A DNA stretch of 64,000 bases from Bicyclus anynana (Eukaryota > Arthropoda > Insecta > Lepidoptera > Nymphalidae). The DNA lies in the NCBI RefSeq assembly GCF_947172395.1, contig NC_069095.1, forward strand, positions 7,254,001 to 7,318,000. The letters run 5' to 3'. A program made the translations under genes and the position numbers. Below the pieces are notes generated by a model. That model had not been told where the DNA came from and ran no database searches. It saw only the letters and a program-made list of their open reading frames with translations. Shown here piece by piece: positions 53,421 to 63,119 of the stretch. The stretch's first letter is position 1. Each line of letters starts with the position of its first letter.

Positions 53421-53620
53421 CTAGCTGACGCCGCGCGGTTTCACCCGCGTGGTTCCCGTTCCCGTAGGAATACGGGGATAATATATAGCCTATAGCCTTC
53501 CTTGATAAATAGGCTATCTAAAACTGAAAGAATTTTTCAAATCGGACCCGTAGTTCCTGAAATTAGAACGTTCAATCAAACTAACAAACAAACTCTTCAG
53601 CTTTATAGTATTAGTATAGA
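53421..53620 (-). mobile_element. Helitron-like repeat, first subfamily, full length
   Basis: Plus-strand order: CTAGCTGACGCCGCGCGGTT, TCACCCGCGTGGTTCCCGTT, TTTTTCAAATCGGACCCGTA, then TATAGTATTAGTATAGA. It is flanked by A (53420) and T (53621). The hairpin near the CTAG end is perfect with one G-T pair. Confidence 0.9.
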
Positions 53621-53623
53621 TTT

Positions 53624-54168
53624 TGACCTCCGTGGTGCAGTGGTATACGCGGTGGTTTTCAAGGCGGAATCGATTGATGTTTTCTTAAATGGTTCCCAGG
53701 TCTGGCTGGTGGGAGGCTTCGGCTAGTGACCACCCTACCGGCAAAGACGTACCGCCAACCGATTTAGCGTTCCAGTACAATGTCTGAGAGCCGTAATAGC
53801 CCAGTGGATATGACCTCTGCCTCCGATTTCGGAGGGTGTGGGTTCGAATCCGGTCCAGGGCATACACTTCCAACTTTTCAGTTGTGTTTATTTTAAGAAA
53901 TTAAATATCACATGTCTAAAACGGTGAAGGAAAAACATCATGAGGAAACCTCCATACCAGAGAATTTTCTTAATTCTCAGCTTGTGTGAAGTCTGCCAAT
54001 CCGCATTGGGCCAGCGTGGTGGACTATTGGCCTAACCCCTCTCATTCTGAGAGGAGACTCGAGCTCAGCAGTGAGCCGAATATGGGTTGATAATGATGAT
54101 GACAATGTGTGTCCTCATTTACCATCAGGTGAGATTGTAGTCAAAGGCTAACTTGTAATGAATAAAAA
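53624..54168 (+). mobile_element. SINE family A interrupted by a SINE family B
   Basis: The A element runs 53624-53783 (GACCTCCGTGGTGCAGTGGT, GGTGGGAGGCTTCGGCTAGT, CGTACCGCCAACCGATTTAG) and resumes at about 54109 with CTCATTTACCATCAGGTGAG, ATTGTAGTCAAAGGCTAACT and a poly(A) tail. The B-box segment of the head is deleted. Confidence 0.92.
53777..54108 (+). mobile_element. SINE family B nested in SINE A, 7-bp target-site duplication
   Basis: The element spans about 53784-54101. ACAATGT occurs at 53777-53783 and 54102-54108, inside the ACAATGTCGTG stretch of the host SINE. Head AGAGCCGTAATAGCCCAGTG, GGGTTCGAATCCGGTCCAGG; tail GGGTTGATAATGATGATGAC. The open frame at 53685-53873 straddles the junction and is an artefact. 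Confidence 0.95.
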
Positions 54169-54173
54169 AAAAG

Positions 54174-54240
54174 GAAAGGTAAAGGTGAATTCGAAACTCT
54201 CACTTGCAAGTTATACAAAACATCGCTACAGAACCCAGGA
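54174..54240. mobile_element. half copy of the MITE at 28779
   Basis: GTAAAGGTGAATTCGAAACT, CTCACTTGCAAGTTATACAA, AACATCGCTACAGAA match the right arm of that MITE. The left arm is absent. Confidence 0.7.
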
Positions 54241-54290
54241 CCTCGTGATTCGAAGTCACATAGACCAGCCACTGAAACCACTATAAGTGT
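54231..54290 (-). mobile_element. SINE family C head, minus strand
   Basis: AGAACCCAGGACCTCGTGAT, TCGAAGTCACATAGACCAGC, CACTGAAACCACTAT: reversed tRNA-like region (B-box GGTCCTGGGTTC side). Confidence 0.45.
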
Positions 54291-54523
54291 TATGCATATA
54301 TTTTGCATATACCTACACGCTGGAGCGCGCGGTGATATGACCGTATAATACACATATAAATCGTCAGCTTACCTCCCTAAAGTTATATGAAATGCAAATG
54401 CAAATTAAGCCTTTACAGGAATTCACTGTGGCACAGATAACTGTTGCAAGATTGACTTAATTCAAATGTGCATTAATAAACTTTATATTTATAACTTTTA
54501 AATATGTAAGAGTAAGTCTAGGA

Positions 54524-54732
54524 TGCATTTAAAAAAATCAAATATCACAAATGTCTCAAACGGTGAAGGAAAACATCATGAGGAAACTTGCACATCAGAT
54601 AATTTTCTTAATTCTCTACGTGTGTAAAGTCTGCCAATCCGCATTGGGCCAGCGTGGTGAACTATTGGCCATTCATTCATTCTGAGAGGAGACTCGAGCT
54701 CAGCAGTGAGCCAAATATGGGTTAATAATTAT
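54524..54732 (+). mobile_element. SINE family B, 5'-truncated
   Basis: AAATATCACAAATGTCTCAA, CCAATCCGCATTGGGCCAGC, GAGACTCGAGCTCAGCAGTG, GGGTTAATAATTATGA. Confidence 0.9.
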
Positions 54733-54734
54733 GA

Positions 54735-55035
54735 AGTCTAGGATTACACTAGAATACAGTATACGGTCATGAGTATTTTGACGTGAAAAAACCCACGACG
54801 AAAGACGATAATATAATTTAAAACCCCCGAATGGATGAGAGTATCCGTCAGGGCTTATACTTATCTAACAATTAATCATAAATTGCATAAACAGATATTT
54901 ACTGCAGCGCCCCCGTGTCACCATAACACCTAGCTAAGAACATGCACTAATTAAGCTTGAACCTATCACTGACTACTGCATCAAAAACGGACTTGTAGTT
55001 TTGTAGATACACACATCTTCTCGCACCCCAAACTG
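54735..55035. other. unassigned DNA
   Basis: No recognised feature. Confidence 0.4.
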
Positions 55036-55039
55036 AACT

Positions 55040-55190
55040 CTCCGTACTAGAAAGAAAGAAAGAAAAGAAAGAAAGAAAAATGCGTTTATTTCGAAATTAT
55101 GCCACACATCACAATATCTCCAGTACACCAGGACATCCAGGACAATACCCTGCGATGTGTGGCATTACTCAGAATACTACGTACCGTCGT
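55040..55190 (-). mobile_element. LINE-like 3' end with (GAAA)n tail, minus strand
   Basis: GAAAGAAAGAAAAGAAAGAA, then TGCGTTTATTTCGAAATTAT, GCCACACATCACAATATCTC and CCAGGACATCCAGGACAATA. TGCCACACATC and GATGTGTGGCA are inverted to each other across 70 bp. A tetranucleotide run at one end suits a retroposed 3' terminus. Confidence 0.45.
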
Positions 55191-55309
55191 GAGTATACAG
55201 AAACGTGCAGAATAGTGCCGTGTGAATTTAGCCTAACTTAAGCTATAATTTCTAAATCTAAGGTATAAAAACCATGCTACCCCCAAAGCCATAGTTTTCC
55301 CTCCTACCT

Positions 55310-55495
55310 GCGACTTAGTTAGGTTTCACCCACTTAGACCCCGTAAGAATACGGGGACAAATATAGATAACAAAATAAACAGTAAATAACGAAACTTCCT
55401 AATGGGAAAATAATTTTCATAATTGATTCAGTAGATCCAGAGATTTCCCCCTACAATACTACAAGCTTTACCTCTTTATAATATTGGCATAAATT
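55310..55495 (-). mobile_element. Helitron-like repeat, divergent variant
   Basis: TTAGGTTTCACCCACTTAGA, CCCCGTAAGAATACGGGGAC, ATTGATTCAGTAGATCCAGA and TTATAATATTGGCATAAAT. It has the same layout as 50485 and 61175. The CTAG end is decayed. Confidence 0.55.
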
Positions 55496-55499
55496 TCAC

Positions 55500-56475
55500 T
55501 GACATCTTAACAACTGAGATAAATAAAATTGCAATAAAAAGAAGTATGGATGGTAATAACTAGTAGCAAATTTTAAAATTACATCTTTACCTATACTTTC
55601 TGATGAGCCACAATTTGTGAACTCATCTAGTAATTATTACAACAATGAAAAAATGGTCACTTAAAACTTTATTAATGAGTAAATGAATGCACTTAAAACT
55701 TCTCGTTCAAAGAAATTTCAATATTATTGTTTTGACGTCAATGAATTTTGCTTTATGAAACCAAACGATAGATTTTGTTTTTCTTGAATTTTCTTCAGCA
55801 AAGGCTACATTGTTATTTATTGTATACAACAACAGCAAACTTGAACTGTTGCAATAAATTTTAAATAGACGATCTATAATTTCAATGGGCAATATTTTAA
55901 AATTTGCATTATGAGATCGTAAATATTTTTTTATTAAAGTGCTGGAAAAAGCTTGAGGTTGTATTTTAAGAAAACATATTTTAATATTGAAATAAGAAAT
56001 ATTGTGTTTAATAGAATGATGATAATTCGCTTGCATATTAGTCGATACCTATGAATTGATAGATCAAAGATATGTACATACGAAATTACCCATATTAAAC
56101 GCTTCAATTATTCTAATGGTACCTTTTGAAAAATTATATTTTACTATTTTTAGAATGCTATTATTATTTTAAATATAATATCTACTCGTATACCTACCAA
56201 CTGCTTAATAGCTCCCCCATTACAGGAGCAGACTCAAATTAAAGAGGCCTGGGTTGTATTCCTCGAGCCTTCAACGTTCTTTTCGCATAATTAAAGGGGA
56301 TAGAGATGTTTGAAAGACATGACTTTTAATTTCGATCGCTTTATAGCTATCGTACTACAACCACAGAATACATATGCTACGACACAGGTTTTACTCGTAT
56401 TTTCGATAAATCGGTATTTATTTTACAATAGGTATTTTCGACTTTTTATAGCATACTGGCATAGGCCTACTCTAT
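55500..56475. other. unassigned AT-rich DNA
   Basis: Open frame 55707-56036 (minus, 109 codons) has no family motif. No repeat was recognised. Confidence 0.35.
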
Positions 56476-56481
56476 TCTAAA

Positions 56482-56655
56482 AGAAAATTCAAAAATTCAA
56501 AATTCATTTATTTCAAGTAGGCTCAGTTTACAATCACTTTTGATACGTCAATTGCCTATTTGTAAAGATTCTACCACTAGTTCGGACGGCAGTTTCTGCT
56601 GAGAGGAAACTCGACAGTTGCTCTTTTCAAAAAAAATCATACAGCATTATAATTT
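56482..56655 (-). mobile_element. LINE 3' end (AATTCATTTATTTCAAGTAG type), minus strand
   Basis: CAAAATTCATTTATTTCAAG, TAGGCTCAGTTTACAATCAC, TTTTGATACGTCAATTGCCT and GGCAGTTTCTGCTGAGAGGA. This is a widespread lepidopteran LINE terminus, read in reverse. Confidence 0.7.
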
Positions 56656-56669
56656 ACAATTGATGACAA

Positions 56670-56770
56670 CAATAGGAAATATGTAGCTTAGACCTATCAC
56701 GCCACTCAAAAGAATAGGAAATATGTAGCTTTGACCCATCACGCTGCTCAAAGGCGAGTCGGCGTGCTGG
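56670..56770. repeat. short tandem duplication, unit about 43 bp
   Basis: AATAGGAAATATGTAGCTTx GACCxATCACGC occurs at about 56670 and again at about 56713. Confidence 0.7.
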
Positions 56771-56774
56771 TATT

Positions 56775-57080
56775 ACGTTTGATATTGTAACTACCGCTGC
56801 CAGAATAGGTCTCCATGATAATGGTATGGGAATTATGTAATAGAGAGGGTCCCATGGGATACTACTGAAAATATCTTTGACACGAGAAGTAAACCTAATA
56901 AATGAGGTAATGATTCTACCAGTGGATCAAGGAGACAAATGAATTAATTTCCATTACGATATCACCTTTCCTCAGCACTTTGGGACCTTGGGATGAAAAC
57001 AACCCAACGCGGTGATAATTGACGCCTAATTCATTTATCTTTCGCTTCGTAGTACGTGCGTATTAATTAATTAATTATAA
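56775..57080. other. unassigned DNA
   Basis: No recognised feature. Confidence 0.35.
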
Positions 57081-57082
57081 TT

Positions 57083-57131
57083 AAACAATATTCATTTACG
57101 TACGAAGTTCGTACGTAAATGAATATTGTTT
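57083..57131. repeat. perfect 24-bp inverted repeat (palindrome)
   Basis: AAACAATATTCATTTACGTA CGAA, one G, then the exact reverse complement. Confidence 0.97.
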
Positions 57132-57139
57132 TCAAGTTT

Positions 57140-58430
57140 CTATAATATCCCCACTGTAATACGGCAACCACAAAACCGATGAAACTTAATTATTCCTCGC
57201 ACAAAGAGAAATGCGAGCTTAATTTAAGATGAATTCAGCATAATAAATTAAAGAATGAGTTTTACATTTATAATCCGTCCAAAAATGTGGAGTAATAAAT
57301 AATATTGTGTATACGTGTTAAAAATACAACATCCATCGCGTCTGTTGGCGTATATTCAACTTACACAGTGGCATCCGCGACCGCTCGCGACGCCGGCGCA
57401 GGTCTGGAGGGAAATCGGAAAACCATCGGCTATACCACGCCCTACTTTATTTTCACCGTGATAAAAAAGTATGTTAATTTAGTGAATATTTAATTTTAAA
57501 TACATAATTTTATAGGAAAGTGAAGCTTATAGGATATATTTAAAAAAAAATCAGTGTCTCATTTGAGATATATTTTTTTTTATGTTTTTAATTATATTAA
57601 AAAGTAAGTAATGTGCATACAAAATAAAAATAAGAGTGGCAGTGTTGTATGTTGTATAAAGTAAGGTAAGAGGAAATTAGTTTTCTTAACCGTGTGTAAG
57701 ACGGCAAACCATTAAGTAATTTTTAGCAAACATATAGCAAAAATTGAGTGAGTTGTCATGCCAATTATACAAAAAGTAAATACTTAGATAGATGAAATTG
57801 GAAACAAATACGCTGTACGTGGCTTGAATATCAAAATTAATCTCAATTATTTCAAATTATAAATAAAATATTTATATTGTTGAAAAACCTATACATTTCT
57901 AACAAAACCTATACTAATCTATACATTTATTTGTTTTGATTAATTGAATAAAATCTACGGAAAGCTCTATTCTCTAGCTATGTCGACAGTAGATACCCAT
58001 ATGATTTAAGCTTAAAGTAATGAGTTTCCATTATTGGCATTAAGGAATCCTACCTGATTTTATTCTTATAGTATATTCAGAGCTTTATATTAGTATAGTA
58101 TAACCTAAGTTTAGTTTAGTTTAGTTTTAGTATAACCTAGTTACATCATTATAGTATCAACCCTTATAAAATTATTTCAATTGTGTGTGTTGTAGGTATC
58201 CTAATATAGTTTTAATAAAAATATCGATATTAGTAATTTCATATGCTAGTGGAAATATTTTAAATCATCAAAGTTATTAATACAATATAAATATTTATAA
58301 TTTAAATTTAGTATATTTTCTTTTTAATTTTTATGATATGTAGTTATAGATTTTTAAGTACGTAGTTTTAATATTATTATAAAACTTTATAAAATTGAAT
58401 GAATTAAAAAAGTGAACAAAGTCGTAAAAT
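57140..58430. other. unassigned AT-rich DNA
   Basis: 57340-57430 is CpG-richer (ATCCGCGACCGCTCGCGACG) but short. TTTAGTTTAGTTTAG runs occur near 58110. No gene was recognised. Confidence 0.35.
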
Positions 58431-58434
58431 AAAA

Positions 58435-58560
58435 AAAAAATATATTTATTTATTATTCTACAAAAAAACATATTTAAATTAAGCCTAAACATAGTGCAAC
58501 ACAAACCACAGTTGGTTTTACTATGCACTGGTCATTATTACATAATACAATATTTAAGAA
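58435..58560 (-). mobile_element. fragment of the element family at 46646, minus strand
   Basis: AAACATATTTAAATTAAGCC, CAACACAAACCACAGTTGGT, TTTACTATGCACTGG are the inverse of 46850-46940. Confidence 0.65.
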
Positions 58561-58564
58561 AAAA

Positions 58565-59280
58565 AAAAATAAGTGCTAATATTTCTTAATACTTGGATGC
58601 AATTGGATTGGTTTTCATCCTCACATAAGGAGTATAAATAATATTAAGAGACGAATATCATAATGAAAATTAGAGATTCATGCATTTTCATTATTCATTT
58701 CAACATTCTAACACTCGAACCCAACTGGTTCAGTATTCAGATTCTACTTAGAAGAGTCATTATTTATAAAATTATTACTATATTAAATTACCTAAATCAA
58801 AACCAAAGCGATATTCGGGATTTGCCGCTCACCTATAATTTATTTTACCCTGATCGCAATATTCAAAGTCAATATAAAATTCAATATGAATGTTTATTTG
58901 TTTTGCCTGTTTTAAAATTGTAGAGATTTATTATTATATATTTCTTGAAATCTAAAATAGGCAGAATAAATAACTATTACATACTTAAACGTGTCTCTAA
59001 TGCGTACTTGTATATTGAACTGGAAGGGAAAAACAGAGAAATAATAACTGAGTTATTAATTTTTGGCAAAGAACCCCGATTTTATTACATAACATCTTGA
59101 ATGTTAAACGTATTTGCCAACAGATATTAGCCATGTGCAATTAAATAATGAGCTTATTTTATGCTAATGTAATGCAATGCATATTATGTTTGATGTGCAA
59201 TTGAGATAATTTAACCTATTTATTTTCGTACTGAACGCAAGATTTACTCCACCAATTCGAACAAGGTGAAATCCGCTCTA
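58565..59280. other. unassigned AT-rich DNA
   Basis: Open frame 58663-58923 (86 codons) has no family motif. No repeat was recognised. Confidence 0.35.
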
Positions 59281-59287
59281 AAATATG

Positions 59288-59322
59288 ACCCTGAGCATGA
59301 TCAAATCGATCATGCTCAGGGT
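59288..59322. repeat. perfect 15-bp inverted repeat
   Basis: ACCCTGAGCATGATC, five bases, then its exact reverse complement. It lies inside a short open frame without family motif. Confidence 0.93.
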
Positions 59323-59324
59323 TT

Positions 59325-60345
59325 ACAATATTTAGGTCAATTAAGATTTTATGTAGATCATTGGAATGGACATGTGAAAGATAAAAAATCTCCAATGATA
59401 CTGATTTATATTATCTGTTCAATCGACTTTACATTTCAAAAGTGTTTGTAATTGGACGTAAATAAACGAGTTTTGAATTTTGACTACAATAACCAAATAA
59501 CGAAAATTTCTTTTGTACTGTACACTTTATTTTAGCTGGCATTAAGTAGGTATACCTACATCAAATATAATAGGAATGTGAAAATTAGAAAAAACGTGTG
59601 AACAAAATATTTTTAGTGATCCTATAAATTATTAATGTAACCAATTATTTACTATTAATTTTTTGAATTATATAATTATACTTAAACTAAAATTGACAAT
59701 AAATAATAATATATAATTTAAAATTTTTAAATCTTTGAATTTACAGAATATTAAATTTTATGTAGACTTAATATTGTTGCGTAGTCTATTGGAAATGTAT
59801 TTTAGAAAGTTTGTAAAAGAAGAATTCTCTATTAATTAAAATATTAATCTCCCAATACCTAATAATTTAGCTGTAAGCAATAATATAAACTTTAAGGAAT
59901 ACGTGGAAGGTTTGAAAAGAAACCGAGAATAGAATTAAACTAACATCGATATATCTGAGTATGTTCATCGGACTACGTTTCACTATAAAATAAATAGGAC
60001 GCGTTGGAATTGCATTGATATTTTTGGCCTACGACCTTGTGGTGGGTTTTGTTACTCTCATAAGAACCGATCGTAAATTATAATCGCTACTGTGGAATTT
60101 TTATAAGTGTGATAGATAATATTATATAGCTTTGTGGTACAGTAGCTCTATTAAAAACTATAATAAAAAAAAAATATTAAAAGTAAGCTTATAGAAAAGT
60201 CGTATTATAGTGTCAATGATTACGTAAACGACAAAATTGCTTGGAAATGAAATGTATTTATTACATGACAGGCTACTTATATACCTATTGTTAAATGGTG
60301 ATAAACTAAAAAAGGATAAACCTGGCTCAGTTTGTTGTGGGCTCT
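59325..60345. other. unassigned AT-rich DNA
   Basis: A possible LINE tail (GTAAATAAACGAGTTTTGAA TTTTGAC) lies at 59455-59483. Nothing else was recognised. Confidence 0.35.
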
Positions 60346-60349
60346 ACTT

Positions 60350-60503
60350 GGACCAAGGCTCGTTTGGAACCCTCGTAACTTTAATTTTAAGTTTTCCAAT
60401 AATTATTATCACCATTATCTTAAGTTTAATATTATTACCTTACGTTTCGAAAGAGCTTGTAAACTAAACTTATTTGAAATAAATGAATTTTGACTTTGAC
60501 TTT
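60350..60503 (+). mobile_element. LINE 3' terminus, twin of 51520
   Basis: GTTTGGAACCCTCGTAACTT, TAATTTTAAGTTTTCCAATA, ACGTTTCGAAAGAGCTTGTA, TGAAATAAATGAATTTTGAC then TTTGACTTTT. It has only a few changes relative to 51520-51680. The open frame 60237-60467 runs into it and is not a gene. Confidence 0.75.
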
Positions 60504-60509
60504 TAAACA

Positions 60510-61170
60510 ATGAATGTGTTCACTATACGTGCAAAACTCGAGAACTGCTGGACTAATTCAGTATTTTTTTCTCAAATATTCTTTAAAGTTCGAGGAAGAA
60601 GCGTTCGAGTGAGAAAAGTTGGAAAAATTGCCAAGCAATTGTATTCGTAAATGCCCACTTTTGTGAATAATTAAAGTACCTATAATAATTGATATAATGA
60701 TTGACTTACGCTCAGCTAAATGAGATGATGAAAATGTTTACTTTTTGAATGAAAGTTGAGCAAAACTTGCGCCAAAAAGTTGAAAATTTGTTCAGGATTA
60801 CGTATAAAAATTCATAAAGAGATTTTATACCACTTCGTAGTATTTACATGACTTTTAAGTTTGCATACAATTTGCACGTTATGTTTTTCAAATACATTAC
60901 ATTAGATACCTACGTGTACCTATATATTTATTTTTATCATAGACCAAAAGTTTTTGGAATCTTGGAAAGCTTGAACTTCTAAGCTTCAACGAAGGATTGC
61001 TCGACAGAGATCGAACATATTACATTCTCTTTCCACAACATAGAGTGTGGGTAACTTTAAAGTCACTTCAATAAATTCTCTTAAAACATAATATCTATAT
61101 AAAAAAGCTAATCTTGCTTTTTTTATCTTGGGAATGAGATTTTGACCCTTAGCTTATTATTAATACATAT
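60510..61170. other. unassigned AT-rich DNA
   Basis: No recognised feature. Confidence 0.4.
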
Positions 61171-61174
61171 TACA

Positions 61175-61373
61175 AGCCGACATCCCGCGGTTTCACCTGC
61201 GTAGTTACCGTTCCCGTAAGTTTATGGTATAAAATAAGTAATACCCAATGATACCTATTCGCATAACGGGGCCTTTTTAGTGTTAAAAGATTTTTCAAAA
61301 TTGGTACAGTAGATAGATCCAGAGATCACCACACCACAATACCACAAAGTTTACCTCATAATATTAATATAGA
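61175..61373 (-). mobile_element. Helitron-like repeat, divergent variant
   Basis: AAGCCGACATCCCGCGGTTT, CACCTGCGTAGTTACCGTTC, AGTAGATAGATCCAGAGATC and CTCATAATATTAATATAGA. It keeps the layout of the family, with the CTAG end decayed. Confidence 0.65.
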
Positions 61374-61413
61374 TACGCGTAGTAGCTCCACAGATAAGGC
61401 TAAGCTTAAGGTT

Positions 61414-61630
61414 TGACTGCCTCTGTGGCGCAGTGGTATGCGCGGTGCATTTACAAGACGGAGGTCCTGGGTTCCAACCACCCACGGCTCGGCAAGATCT
61501 GGCTAGTAGAAGATTTCGGCCGTGGCTAGGCAACGACGTACCGCCAAGCGATTTAGCGTTCCGGTACGATGTATAGAAACCGAAATGGTAAATTACCATC
61601 AGGTGAGATTGCAGTCAAGGGCTAAAAAAA
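61414..61630 (+). mobile_element. SINE family A, internally deleted
   Basis: GACTGCCTCTGTGGCGCAGT, GGTATGCGCGGTGCATTTAC, GTACCGCCAAGCGATTTAGC and ACCATCAGGTGAGATTGCAG. The B box is changed to GGGTTCCAACC. Two blocks of the body are missing. Confidence 0.88.
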
Positions 61631-61634
61631 GGTG

Positions 61635-62885
61635 AGGTACTTAAATCCCTAAGCATCACGACCCACCCTGTATCGGGCGAAGTTCATGTCGTAACCACTC
61701 TTTAGTGCAGGCTTTTTGGTTAGGGTTAAAAGACATTGCTGACTGATTCTGTGGAAAAAACCACTTCCAAAATATCAAACAAAGCTCGTTTCTCTTGTAT
61801 TCATAAATGTGCCAACAGCAAAATTTCCATGGAAACGAAGTTTTTCCTTTTCAGTATAGCAAACGTGTTCAATAGAAACAAGCTAAAAAGTCGTAACCAA
61901 TTTTTATGGGTTCCACGACAATTGCATTGTAAATTACATAAAGAACAGAATAATGAAAAGTTAAAACAATAAATAAAGTCCGAGACATAAAAACAAAGAC
62001 TCTTTTCTACCCGTCGACACTCCGTATTGTAGACGAGTGGAAAGGTGTCTTTGTAGTAAACGTAATGAGATTTGAAGTGTTGTAACTCTTCTGCTGGTAT
62101 TTTCCTGTTTCATGGTATTCATGCGGCTATGTTTATTTTTTTTTAATTACGTCATCGGTCCAGGTTAGCCTATGTTTCTGATATAATTTCGAATGACGAG
62201 TTCAGCTTTGACTCCAGGATCGGGCTATGAATTTCGCCTTTATAGTTTCGTCATATCCGTCTGTCCGCCCGTCCGTCCGCGGCGGTTTAGCGCAGAAACT
62301 ATTACAACTAGAAAGCTGTAAGTTAGCATGATTATCTATGTAAATAAAAGAAAGTCGGGTTTATTACAACACTTATAACTCGAGATCTGCTGGACTGATT
62401 TTCATGGTTTTTGATTTGTTGGATTTCTCTACGCCAAGAATAGCAGAATATGTCATGTATAACAATGAAAACTCGACTAATAAATAATTATGAAAGATGA
62501 GTAATTTTCCATGTCCATCCTGTCAAATACATAAAATGATTGACATTTATACGTGCATACAAAAATACTGACAAATGATTAACATTTACGCTTGCGTTCA
62601 TAAATTTATTGTGTAAATTAAACTTTCTATTACCGAAAGCAATTTTTAAGATTTACTCTAAAGGTTAACGAATTCGTAAATGTCTTTTTATGTTGTCTAT
62701 GATTTTTCCAAGATAAATAATTTACATACGTATAAAAATCAATACCACTTTTCGTTGTTATTTTAGAACAGGCTTATCTATTCAGACCAAATGTTTAAGC
62801 TTTGTTTGAACTATTTAGTAGATGGCTTATGTAAAGTTTGCACAAAACCGGCTGTCATTTATTACATTTTTTGTAACAAATGAAT
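61635..62885. other. unassigned DNA, with one possible dispersed repeat
   Basis: 62220-62335 carries CGTCTGTCCGCCCGTCCGTC, GCGGCGGTTTAGCGCAGAAA and ACTAGAAAGCTGTAAGTTAG, a motif set common in lepidopteran repeats. The open frame at 61736-61972 has no family motif. Confidence 0.35.
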
Positions 62886-62891
62886 TCAGAA

Positions 62892-63070
62892 GTAGGGTAT
62901 GGTAGGGTTAGGGTTGGGTAGGGTGTTGGTAGAGTAGGGGTAGGGTAGGATAGGGTGGGTGTAGGGTAGGGGTAGGGTAGGGGTATGGTTAGGTTAGGAT
63001 AGGGTGGGTGTAGGGTAGGAGTAGGGTAGGGGTAGAGTAGGTGTAGGTTAGTATAGGGTAGGTATAGGGA
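62892..63070. repeat. G-rich TAGGG-type minisatellite
   Basis: About 180 bp of imperfect GGGTAGGGT and GGGTTAGGGT units with no C on the G-rich (+) strand for long stretches. It resembles, but is not, the insect telomere repeat TTAGG. The minus-strand open frame through it encodes a Pro/Tyr/Leu/Thr-rich repeat and is an artefact. Confidence 0.95.
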
Positions 63071-63087
63071 AGAAGTGCACATTAGTC

Positions 63088-63114
63088 AAAGCGTAGCTTG
63101 ACCGGGTCGGCTAG
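63088..63114 (+). mobile_element. Helitron-like 3' end (CTAG) next to the minisatellite
   Basis: AAAGCGTAGCTTGACCGGGT then CGGCTAG, followed by T. The inverse motif is present at 23458. The G-rich array may lie inside this element, whose 5' end was not found. Confidence 0.5.
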
Positions 63115-63119
63115 TGTAG

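Noticed and set aside
55707..56036. 109-codon minus-strand frame
   Set aside because: Low-complexity, AT-driven codons and no recognisable family; expected by chance in DNA of this length.
62892..63070. Interstitial telomere repeat
   Set aside because: The insect telomere unit is TTAGG. The array here is mostly GGGTAGGGT with irregular units.
62855..63082. Minus-strand frame encoding a Pro/Tyr/Thr/Leu repeat protein
   Set aside because: It is a translation of the TAGGG-type minisatellite.
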